A stretch of 7,237 nt of DNA, taken from assembly GCA_020161965.1 (NCBI GenBank), contig JAIUNH010000195.1, positions 1 to 7,237 on the forward strand. The letters run 5' to 3'. The DNA comes from Pseudomonadota bacterium. GTDB lineage: Bacteria; Pseudomonadota; Alphaproteobacteria; CACIAM-22H2. Positions within the stretch are counted from its first letter, which is position 1, and each line of letters opens with the position of its first letter. Both the position numbers and the translations under genes were made by a program. The notes beneath the pieces were generated by a model. The model made no database searches. It was not told the origin of the DNA and saw only the letters and a program-made list of their open reading frames with translations. This document shows positions 1 to 5,462 of the stretch, piece by piece.

Positions 1-51
1 CGCGCCGAAATTCCGGCGGAGCCCCTGCGTGGTGAGGATGATTTTATCCAT
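1..51 (-). CDS. ABC transporter ATP-binding protein, N-terminus only (cut by window edge)
   Basis: An ATG at 51-49 on the minus strand opens a frame that runs to the window edge and gives 17 residues, MDKIILTTQGLRRNFGA. The pattern (I-L-x-x-x-G-L-x-R-x-F-G-A) is the usual first strand of an ABC ATPase, most like the LivG type of branched-chain amino-acid or amide transporters, whose proteins begin with a similar '…L.V.GL…FGGL' segment. Walker A and all other motifs would lie outside the window. It starts 8 bases after the aminotransferase stop, on the same strand, so it is probably the third gene of the RidA-aminotransferase operon. I see no strong Shine-Dalgarno sequence in the 8-base gap. 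The family call rests on a very short stretch and is an inference; the substrate is unknown. Confidence 0.55.
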   Translation of the reverse strand, partial: MDKIILTTQGLRRNFGA

Positions 52-59
52 TGTGGCGA

Positions 60-1229
60 TCACATCCGATTGAAGAACGTGCTCAAGCGGTCCATGCCTT
101 CCTGCAACCGCGCGAGGCTTTCGGAACCGAAGCAAATCCGGATATGCCCCTCGCCCGCCGCACCGTAGAAACTGCCCGCTTCGACGACGACATTCGCACG
201 TTCGAGGATCATATCGGCCAATTCTTGCGACGGCACGCCGGTCCCCGAAATATCGGGGAAGGCGTAGATGGCACCTTGTGGCAACGCGCAGCGCACGCCC
301 GGCATTTGGTTAAGGCGCTGCACGACGAAGTCGCGCTTGCGGCGATCCTCGTCGACCAACGCCGCGAGAACTTCGCCGGGGCCGGTGATCGCGGCGAGCG
401 CGCCGCTTTGAATGAACGTGTTCACATGCGTCACGTCGTTCGCCGTAATCTTGACGAGCCCCGACATGGCCCAAGCGGGTGCAGATAGATAGCCGATGCG
501 CCAACCGTCCATCGCGAAGGATTTCGTGAAGGCGAAGGCGGAGAAGGTTCGCTCCGCCATGCCGGGCAGCGACGCGATGCTGATATGCGCCGCACCGTCA
601 TAGACGATGTCCTCGTAGACTTCGTCGGCGAATACCAGAAGATCGTGACGGCGCGCGATATCCGCGAGCCCTTCAAGCTCGTCGTGCGAAAACACCCGCC
701 CCGTCGGATTGACCGGGTTGACGAGCACAATCATGCGTGTGCGCGGTGAGATTTTGGCTTCGATCCGCGCCGGCATCAGCTTGAAATCGTCGGCGGGATC
801 GAGCGCGGCAAACACCGGGACCGCACCGGCGAGTTCGATCTTTCCGATATGCTGGGGATAATGCGGATCGATCAGGATGACTTCATCACCCGGATCGAGC
901 GTGGTCATGAGAACGGCGAAAGCGGCGTGCGTCAAACCGTTCGTGACGAGCACGGTTTCGGGCGTCGCGGGAATGCCGTTACGGGTGCGCAGCTTTTCGA
1001 CCAGCGCCGTACGCAACTTCGCCACCCCCAGCAAGTCGCTGTAATGCACGTCACCCGCGCGCAGCGCGTCGATCGTCGCGCGCTTGATATGCTCGGGCGT
1101 GTCCGCCGCCGGGCGGCCCAACTCCAGATGAATCAGATCGCGGCCGCTGTCGCGCAAGGCGGCGGCTTTTTGATACATGCCGAACGACTTTTTCGGCGTG
1201 CCCGAGATACGCCGTGCAACGCGCTTCAT
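60..1229 (-). CDS. PLP-dependent class I/II aminotransferase
   Basis: A 389-residue fold-type I aminotransferase, full length for the aspartate-aminotransferase superfamily and predicted to be cytosolic. It should transfer an amino group between an amino acid and a 2-oxo acid through pyridoxal phosphate. Visible landmarks are the cofactor-contacting NPVNPTG (Asn174), the ADEVY segment (Asp202 to the pyridine nitrogen, Tyr205), the Schiff-base lysine in FTKSFAMDGWRIGY (Lys236, with phosphate-binding Arg244), and the substrate carboxylate-binding arginine in GHIRICFG (Arg364). All key residues are present, so it is probably active. The ATG at 1229 overlaps the RidA stop as ATGA, implying translational coupling. 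An ABC ATPase start follows 8 bases after its stop. The context suggests catabolism or interconversion of an imported amino acid. The exact substrate cannot be read from the sequence. Confidence 0.93.
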   Translation of the reverse strand: MKRVARRISGTPKKSFGMYQKAAALRDSGRDLIHLELGRPAADTPEHIKRATIDALRAGDVHYSDLLGVAKLRTALVEKLRTRNGIPATPETVLVTNGLTHAAFAVLMTTLDPGDEVILIDPHYPQHIGKIELAGAVPVFAALDPADDFKLMPARIEAKISPRTRMIVLVNPVNPTGRVFSHDELEGLADIARRHDLLVFADEVYEDIVYDGAAHISIASLPGMAERTFSAFAFTKSFAMDGWRIGYLSAPAWAMSGLVKITANDVTHVNTFIQSGALAAITGPGEVLAALVDEDRRKRDFVVQRLNQMPGVRCALPQGAIYAFPDISGTGVPSQELADMILERANVVVEAGSFYGAAGEGHIRICFGSESLARLQEGMDRLSTFFNRM

Positions 1230-1618
1230 CGCCGTCCGCCCGCGCGGCGCGCAACGACTTCGATCTCGACCTTGATCTCATCGACGGCGAAGCCGCAGAT
1301 GATCGTGGTGTTGGTCGGCCGCGGATCGGTGAACGTAGCGCCCAGAACCTTCGACACCGGCATCACATGGTCGCGCGACGACAGGAAAACGCGCAGCGAC
1401 ACGATATCGGCAAGCGTCGCATCGGCCTGGGCCAGCGCCTCGGCGATCGTCTTCAACGCGCGATGCGTCTGATCCTCCGCCGAGTCAGGGAAGGCACCGG
1501 TCTTCGGGTCGAATCCGGCGGTCCCGGAGACGAAAACCCATTCGTCGTCGATCACGGCGCGCGAATAGCCCGCCAAATCTTCGAACTTCGATCCCGAATA
1601 TATCGCGCGCCGTGCCAT
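1226..1618 (-). CDS. RidA/YjgF/YER057c/UK114-family protein
   Basis: A 130-residue protein of the Rid family, which forms trimers with ligand sites between subunits. Canonical RidA hydrolyses reactive 2-aminoacrylate and other enamine/imine intermediates made by PLP enzymes. The family pattern is clear: an N-terminal YSRAV segment (18-22), VFVSGTAGFDPKTG (28-41), a helix around DQTHRALKTIAEAL (49-62), and the C-terminal strand IKVEIEVVA (115-123). Aligning back without gaps from KVEIE to E. coli RidA (KIEIE) puts Asn103, not arginine, at the place of catalytic Arg105. Arg100 is nearby, in PRPTNTT. This resembles the Rid subgroups that lack imine-deaminase activity. It is first in the operon and overlaps the aminotransferase by 4 bases. 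The ATG at 1618 gives the normal family N-terminus. A GGTAGGG stretch sits very close to this start, so the ribosome site is weak or oddly spaced. Confidence 0.9.
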   Translation of the reverse strand: MARRAIYSGSKFEDLAGYSRAVIDDEWVFVSGTAGFDPKTGAFPDSAEDQTHRALKTIAEALAQADATLADIVSLRVFLSSRDHVMPVSKVLGATFTDPRPTNTTIICGFAVDEIKVEIEVVARRAGGRR

Positions 1619-1637
1619 GCCCTACCGCTAGTGCTCG

Positions 1638-1647
1638 TTTGATCAAA
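1638..1647. promoter_or_regulatory. Perfect palindrome upstream of the RidA gene, possible operator
   Basis: TTTGATCAAA is a perfect 10-base inverted repeat that ends 20 bases before the RidA ATG, in an AT-rich leader. A dyad at this position could be an operator for the RidA-aminotransferase operon. A GATTAT on the minus strand (1652-1647) overlaps it and could serve as a -10 box, but no good -35 is seen. No regulator is identified, and a 10-base AT-rich palindrome can occur by chance. Confidence 0.3.
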
Positions 1648-1801
1648 TAATCGAAAGTCCTTTTATCATGTTTGACGCGGCGTGCAACCGTCATGTGGGG
1701 CGAGCACGAACGACGGCGACGCCAACGGGATTAATGTCGGCAGCGTAAATCATTAGTAATGCCCTTACCCCTCGGAGCGGTCGCGCTATCGCCAAAACAC
1801 C

Positions 1802-1834
1802 GAAGCCCGCCACTGGTTTCCCAGGGCGGGCTTC
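1802..1834. terminator. Strong, possibly bidirectional, intrinsic terminator
   Basis: GAAGCCCGCC (1802-1811) pairs perfectly with GGCGGGCTTC (1825-1834). CTGG (1813-1816) and CCAG (1821-1824) extend the stem to 14 pairs with one bulged A and a four-base loop. On the minus strand the hairpin is followed by GGTGTTTTGG, and on the plus strand by TTCGTCTCTT, so it could work in both directions. On the minus strand it would stop any transcript running past nagB before the RidA operon. Neither T-run is long, so strength is inferred mainly from the stem. Confidence 0.72.
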
Positions 1835-1849
1835 TTCGTCTCTTGCGAG

Positions 1850-1880
1850 TGGTCGGAGCAAAGGGATGCGAATCCTGAGC
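1850..1880 (-). other. Sequence resembling the 3' end of a tRNA (proline type), no intact tRNA
   Basis: Read on the minus strand, this stretch contains GGATTCGCATCC followed by TTTGCTCCGACCA. It looks like a T-loop core (TTCGNNTCC) running into an acceptor strand and discriminator-CCA, as in tRNA-Pro ends with CGCTCCGACCA. No matching 5' acceptor half (CGGAGCA), D arm or anticodon arm is found upstream at the right distance. The T stem does not pair well, and the conserved A58 appears to be C. A terminator lies just downstream on this strand. It could be a decayed tRNA fragment, an old integration (att) scar, or chance. Confidence 0.3.
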
Positions 1881-2104
1881 GGCATCGCCGCGAACCCCGT
1901 CCCCCAGGCCGCACTGAATTCAACGATTTCGGTATTATTTTCCACAGTATCGCGGTGCTTTGAGGAATTTTGTGAAAAATGAGATTGCCAGAAACTTGAT
2001 CTTTTACGCTTGATGCTCAGACCGCTTGCTTGTGAACGCATCATATGAGCGGATCGATCGAATGAGCCGCCGTCACTTCGGTACGAAACGGCGATCGGTT
2101 TACG

Positions 2105-2125
2105 GACCCACTCTCAAAGCGGGTC
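2105..2125 (-). terminator. Short hairpin just after nagB, possible weak terminator
   Basis: GACCCACT (2105-2112) and AGCGGGTC (2118-2125) form an 8-pair stem, including one G-U pair on the minus transcript, with a five-base loop. It begins 3 bases after the nagB stop codon. No T-run follows on the minus strand (CGTAAACC), so it may protect the mRNA 3' end or stop transcription only weakly. The stronger hairpin 270 bases further on may be the real end point. Confidence 0.42.
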
Positions 2126-2128
2126 TTG

Positions 2129-2872
2129 TCAATCCTGCGCTTTGGCTTCAAGCAATGCGCTCGCTTCCATATCCAAATAGAACGCAACATCGCGATGGCG
2201 TTGCAGCGCGCTCGCCGGGCATTCGATCCGTGGCGGCGGCCGCAGGGATTGCGCGACGGCTTCGGCTTTTCCTGCACCGTGCGCGATCAGAACGATACGA
2301 CGCGCGGTCAGGATCGTGCCAATCCCCATCGTAAGCCCCCGGCTCGGCACCGGCCCCGGCGCGAAATCCGGGGCGGCGCGCATGACGGTATCGGCCGACA
2401 ACACCACCGCGCGCGTGCGCGAGTCATGCGGCGCGCCGGGTTCGTTGTAGGCGATATGCCCGTTATGGCCGAGACCGAGGATCTGCAGATCGATCCCGCC
2501 TGCGGCCGCGATCCGCGCCTCATAGGAGGCCGCTTCGGCATCCAGGTTCGACGCCATGCCGTCGGGCATGAAGCAACACGCCGGATCGGCGTCGACCAGA
2601 TCGAACAGCGTTTCGCGCATAAAGCGCCGGAACGACTGCGGATGCGCCGCCTGCACGCCGACATGGTCGTCAAGATTGAAGATCGTCGTCCGCGCGAAGG
2701 AGAGTTTTCCTTCGCGATGGAGACGGACCAGTGCGGCGTTGAAGGGGCGCATCGTCCCGCCGGTGGCGAGGCCGAGTACGAGATCGGGCTTCGCACGCAG
2801 CGCATCGGCGACTTGCGATGCCGCGGCTTCGGCCGTTTGCGTCGCGGTGGCGTGGGTGAAGATCGCGATCAT
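2129..2872 (-). CDS. nagB: Glucosamine-6-phosphate deaminase (NagB family)
   Basis: A 247-residue protein of the NagB/6-phosphogluconolactonase superfamily. It should convert glucosamine-6-phosphate to fructose-6-phosphate and ammonia in the cytosol, the last step of amino-sugar breakdown. Visible motifs are the phosphate loop GLATGGT (34-40), FNLDDHVG (65-72; Asp68 fits the catalytic Asp72 of E. coli), and LGHNGHIAYNEPG (134-146; His139 and Glu144 fit His143 and Glu148). SRGLTMGIGT (177-186) and a lysine at 202 also match. Asn137 replaces E. coli Asp141; to my recollection this also occurs in Bacillus-type NagB. The GHIAxNEP motif argues against a phosphogluconolactonase. It is shorter than E. 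coli NagB (266) at the C-terminus. The ATG follows the ROK stop by a single base (TGACATG), so translation is probably coupled. No independent ribosome site is obvious. Confidence 0.9.
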   Translation of the reverse strand: MIAIFTHATATQTAEAAASQVADALRAKPDLVLGLATGGTMRPFNAALVRLHREGKLSFARTTIFNLDDHVGVQAAHPQSFRRFMRETLFDLVDADPACCFMPDGMASNLDAEAASYEARIAAAGGIDLQILGLGHNGHIAYNEPGAPHDSRTRAVVLSADTVMRAAPDFAPGPVPSRGLTMGIGTILTARRIVLIAHGAGKAEAVAQSLRPPPRIECPASALQRHRDVAFYLDMEASALLEAKAQD

Positions 2873-2873
2873 G

Positions 2874-4004
2874 TCACGCCGCCGCGCCGACCCGCAAAGC
2901 CTCGGCGAGCGCGCAGCTCGCCGCCCCCGCGATCGCGGCGCGCGAACCCAGCGCGCTGATCGCGAATTTCGGGGCGAAGGGGTGCTCGGCGCCGATCCGC
3001 GAAAGCTGCGCCGCGATTTCCGGCTGCAAGCCGATGCCGCCCGCCAGCACGACGAGTTCGGGATCGATGATCGCCCGCACCGCGCTCAACGCCAGAAACA
3101 AAATCCGCGCGGCGTCGGCGATCGTCGATTTCGCGCGGCCATCGCCGGCACGCGCGCGCAAGAACAAACCCTCGACGTTCTCGACATCGTCCAATCCGCG
3201 CAGGCGCGCGGCGCGAACCAAACCGGCGCTGCCGATCGCGGTTTCCAACGGCCCCAGCCGGTAGCTTGCGGCATCGAACGGATCGGCACCGATCGGCATA
3301 TGCGCGATCTCGCCCGCGAAACCGGCCGCACCGCGCACCAGCGCGCCGTTCAGCACCAAGCCGAGCCCCACGCCGGTGCCGAAAGCGACCAGTGCAAAAT
3401 TCGAAGCGCCGCGCGCGGTGCCGGCCGCATGCTCGCCCAGCGCCGCCATGTTGACGTCGTTTTCGATGCGCACGGGAATTTCCAAGCGGGCGCGCAACGC
3501 GCCACCAACATCGAAAGCGTCGAAATCCGTGATATTCGGCGCCATCGCGATGCGCCCCGTCCGGGGATTCGCGGAACCGGGCGCCCCCAAAGCCGCAGCG
3601 GCGATATCGGCGACGGCAAGCCCCGCCTTGGCGCGCAACGCGTCGCACAACGCGCCGATCTGCGCGATGACGGCTTGGCCGCCGCGCCGGTCGGTCGCTT
3701 CGACGATCTCGTCCAGGATGCGGCCTGTCTCGTCGACCAGCGCGGCATGAAGTTTGGTGCCGCCAAGATCGATGGCGAACAAACGCACGGCCCGATCGGT
3801 ACGGCGCAATTCGCCGTTCGCCGCACCCGTCGCGAAACCCGCTTGCGTCAGCGCCGCCGCCAGGGCGCGCAACTTGTCCGGTGTCGCGTCCGCACGGGAT
3901 GCGAGTGCATCCAGACCGATCGCATCGCCCGTCTTGCTGCCGTGAAATGCCGCCCGCGCCAGATCGGGCACGAGCATGTCGAAGTCGAAACGCGAAAAAA
4001 ACAT
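2874..4004 (-). CDS. ROK-family transcriptional regulator / sugar kinase
   Basis: A 376-residue ROK protein (repressor/ORF/kinase family). Residues 1-72 precede the kinase fold and contain GLDALASRADATPDKLRALAAALTQAGF in pieces (30-57), with the spacing of a winged helix-turn-helix, so a NagC-like DNA-binding role is likely. The sugar-kinase fold begins with the ATP phosphate motif AIDLGGTK (77-84), followed by GAPGSANPRTG (140-150), IENDVNMAALGEH (180-192, with the catalytic-type Asp183), FGTGVGLG (208-215) and LAGGIG (320-325). His235 of the GEIAH segment is kept, but the CxCGxxGC zinc cluster that normally follows is gone; only the final Glu254 fits. I chose the ATG at 4004, which has CGGA 6 bases upstream. 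An in-frame TTG at 4025 lies inside the preceding terminator tail. It could still be an N-acetylglucosamine or glucosamine kinase. Confidence 0.88.
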   Translation of the reverse strand: MFFSRFDFDMLVPDLARAAFHGSKTGDAIGLDALASRADATPDKLRALAAALTQAGFATGAANGELRRTDRAVRLFAIDLGGTKLHAALVDETGRILDEIVEATDRRGGQAVIAQIGALCDALRAKAGLAVADIAAAALGAPGSANPRTGRIAMAPNITDFDAFDVGGALRARLEIPVRIENDVNMAALGEHAAGTARGASNFALVAFGTGVGLGLVLNGALVRGAAGFAGEIAHMPIGADPFDAASYRLGPLETAIGSAGLVRAARLRGLDDVENVEGLFLRARAGDGRAKSTIADAARILFLALSAVRAIIDPELVVLAGGIGLQPEIAAQLSRIGAEHPFAPKFAISALGSRAAIAGAASCALAEALRVGAAA

Positions 4005-4029
4005 AACTATTCCGTCTGCGAACAAGAAA

Positions 4030-4057
4030 GGGCCGGCCGCCCGAAGGCGACCGGCCC
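4030..4057 (-). terminator. Rho-independent terminator between the SBP and ROK genes
   Basis: On the minus strand GGGCCGGTCGCC, loop TTCG, then GGCGGCCGGCCC form a 12-pair stem with one G-U pair and a stable UUCG tetraloop. TTTCTTGTT follows directly. It starts 10 bases after the SBP stop codon. Only about 25 bases separate it from the ROK start, so it probably lets part of the transcript through and reduces ROK-nagB expression relative to the binding protein. Confidence 0.88.
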
Positions 4058-4067
4058 GGACGCCGCC

Positions 4068-5360
4068 TCAGCTCTTGTAGTGGTCGTCGATCATCTTCTG
4101 CTCGGCTTCGCCCATCTGGCGGACGGCCGCCAGCGGATCCTGGTTCTGCAACAGGATGCGGTCGAGCATGTCCTGGAAGAGCTGACCTTGCGCTTCCTCG
4201 GCCACGAAGTCGGTCGTGTAGGCGTTGTTCAAACCCGTGATCATCGGGCCGGTCAGTGGATCGGCAACATTAACCGGCGTCAGCGCCGAGGCGCGCTTGG
4301 CCGGCAACTCGCCGGTCTTCTCGAACCACAGCTGCATCGACGCATCGTTGGTAACGAAAGCCAGAAACTTCAGCGCGGCTTCCTTCTTGGCGCCGGTGGC
4401 GTTCGCGGCGAGACCGTTAACCCAGTAGGACGAGTAGTTGCCGCCCACGCCCTTATGCGTCGGCAATTCGGCCACACCCCATTCGAAACCGCGCGCACTG
4501 CGGAACGTGCCGAGACGGAACGAGCCGTCGACATGCTGTGCCGCACGCCCCGCGCGGAACGCCGCTTGGCTTTCGGACAGAAAGCCTGCCTGCGCCACGC
4601 GATGCTTGCGCTGCAAATCGGTGTACCAGGCCATGGCCGCCGCACCCGCTTCGTTGGCGTAAGTCACCTTGCGGAAATCGTCGGTGTAGGGCTTGCCGCC
4701 GTGCTGGCGCACGAGCACTTCGCGCCACCAGTGATAATCCTGCGAAGGAATGCCGATCGTCGCACCGGCCTGGGTCAGGTTGCCGCTGCCGTCGCGCTTG
4801 GTCGAAGCGACCGCGTAACGCAGATAGTCGTCGAGCGTGCTGGCAGGCTTATCGCCCAGCCCCGATTCCTGCTGGATCTTCTTATTGTAGAACATGCCGA
4901 GGCTGCGCACCGCCGTCGGCAGTGCCCAATAGCCATCGGATGTCTTCATCAGCTGCACGACGTCGAAATAGTCGCGATCGACGGCGGCGGGATTGAACAT
5001 GTCAGCGGGCAGCGGCTGGATCAGCTTCGCCTTGGCGTATTCGCGCATCCAGCCGAAGAACAGCTGCATCACCGTCGGGCCTTCGCCCGCCGGCACGGCC
5101 GCCGCGGTCTTCGTGCGGTACTGCGCATAGGGGAAATGCGTGTGCTTCACCTTCACGCCGGGATTGGCGGCTTCGAAGCGCTTGATGAGTTCGTCCATCG
5201 CTTCGACGCGTTCTTTGAAGAAGTACTGCCAGTACTCGATCTCGACCGCTTGCGCGCGCAGCACGGCGGGTGCGGCGAGCGTGAAGGCGGCGGCCGCACT
5301 GCCGAGCGCGAAGGCGCGGCGCGTCGGCGACAATTCGAACTTGCTTCGATTATCGGTCAT
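4068..5360 (-). CDS. Extracellular solute-binding protein of a sugar ABC transporter (family 1)
   Basis: A 430-residue periplasmic binding protein that would capture a sugar and deliver it to an inner-membrane ABC permease. The N-terminus has a Tat-like signal: SPTRRAFALG (11-20), a hydrophobic alanine-rich stretch (18-34), and a likely cleavage after AQA (Ala38). The mature part begins VEIEYWQYFF and has family-1 features: a helix around DELIKRFEAANPGVKV (56-71), LGMFYNKKI, a FRAGRAAQHVDGSF segment, and a C-terminal region rich in helices. Length is normal for the family. AGGGAG on the minus strand (5373-5368), 7 bases before the ATG, is a good ribosome site. A terminator follows directly and then ROK and nagB, which suggests an amino sugar or its oligomer as ligand. 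No permease or ATPase gene is adjacent, so the partner proteins are not identified. Confidence 0.9.
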   Translation of the reverse strand: MTDNRSKFELSPTRRAFALGSAAAAFTLAAPAVLRAQAVEIEYWQYFFKERVEAMDELIKRFEAANPGVKVKHTHFPYAQYRTKTAAAVPAGEGPTVMQLFFGWMREYAKAKLIQPLPADMFNPAAVDRDYFDVVQLMKTSDGYWALPTAVRSLGMFYNKKIQQESGLGDKPASTLDDYLRYAVASTKRDGSGNLTQAGATIGIPSQDYHWWREVLVRQHGGKPYTDDFRKVTYANEAGAAAMAWYTDLQRKHRVAQAGFLSESQAAFRAGRAAQHVDGSFRLGTFRSARGFEWGVAELPTHKGVGGNYSSYWVNGLAANATGAKKEAALKFLAFVTNDASMQLWFEKTGELPAKRASALTPVNVADPLTGPMITGLNNAYTTDFVAEEAQGQLFQDMLDRILLQNQDPLAAVRQMGEAEQKMIDDHYKS

Positions 5361-5462
5361 GATTTTTCTCCCTGTTTAATCTAGACGTGGGTTTGATATA
5401 GGCGTGGTGGGTGTCCGGCCGGTCGGTCGGATTTCGGCGAAGATGCGGAAGGACGAACGGCG
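5361..5462. promoter_or_regulatory. Divergent promoter region between the SBP and hydrolase genes
   Basis: These 102 bases separate two genes read in opposite directions and must hold their start signals unless transcripts enter from outside. AT-rich stretches (5374-5383, 5391-5400) could provide -10 boxes, for example TATATC or TAGATT on the minus strand, but neither has a convincing -35 partner. The segment 5414-5431 has the palindrome CCGGCCGG and a repeated GGTC, framed by TCCG and CGGA, and could be a regulator site. Ribosome sites are AGGGAG for the SBP gene and GGAAGGA (5447-5453) for the hydrolase. Confidence 0.5.

Larger units (their letters stand above)
1619..2128. other. Intergenic region without a credible gene
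   Basis: This stretch of about 510 bases separates the nagB end from the RidA operon start. It contains the RidA leader with a palindrome, a strong hairpin terminator, a tRNA-end-like sequence and a small hairpin next to nagB. The part from about 1915 to 2045 is visibly richer in A and T than the surrounding genes. Frames crossing the gap on either strand lack any recognisable family pattern, and one runs straight through the terminator, so I call no gene here. Confidence 0.75.

Noticed and set aside
849..1472. A 207-codon plus-strand frame opposite the aminotransferase and RidA genes
   Set aside because: It is antisense to two well-supported overlapping genes, and its composition is typical of a shadow frame.
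1850..1925. A complete tRNA gene on the minus strand
   Set aside because: No 5' acceptor strand pairs with TGCTCCG. The GGGGG run that could suggest a proline anticodon is too far from the CCA, and the T stem does not pair properly.
1691..2044. A 117-codon minus-strand frame in the intergenic gap
   Set aside because: It runs through the strong terminator hairpin and the tRNA-end-like sequence. It has no ribosome site or family pattern that I recognise.
4005..4025. Earlier TTG start for the ROK gene at 4025
   Set aside because: The TTG lies in the T-rich tail of the terminator and has no ribosome site. The ATG at 4004 has CGGA at a workable distance.
2556..5384. A 942-codon open frame on the plus strand across three genes
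   Set aside because: It lies opposite nagB, ROK and the SBP gene, which all have strong family motifs on the minus strand. Its translation is arginine-, alanine- and glycine-rich without any recognisable pattern. GC-rich genes commonly leave such an open antisense frame.
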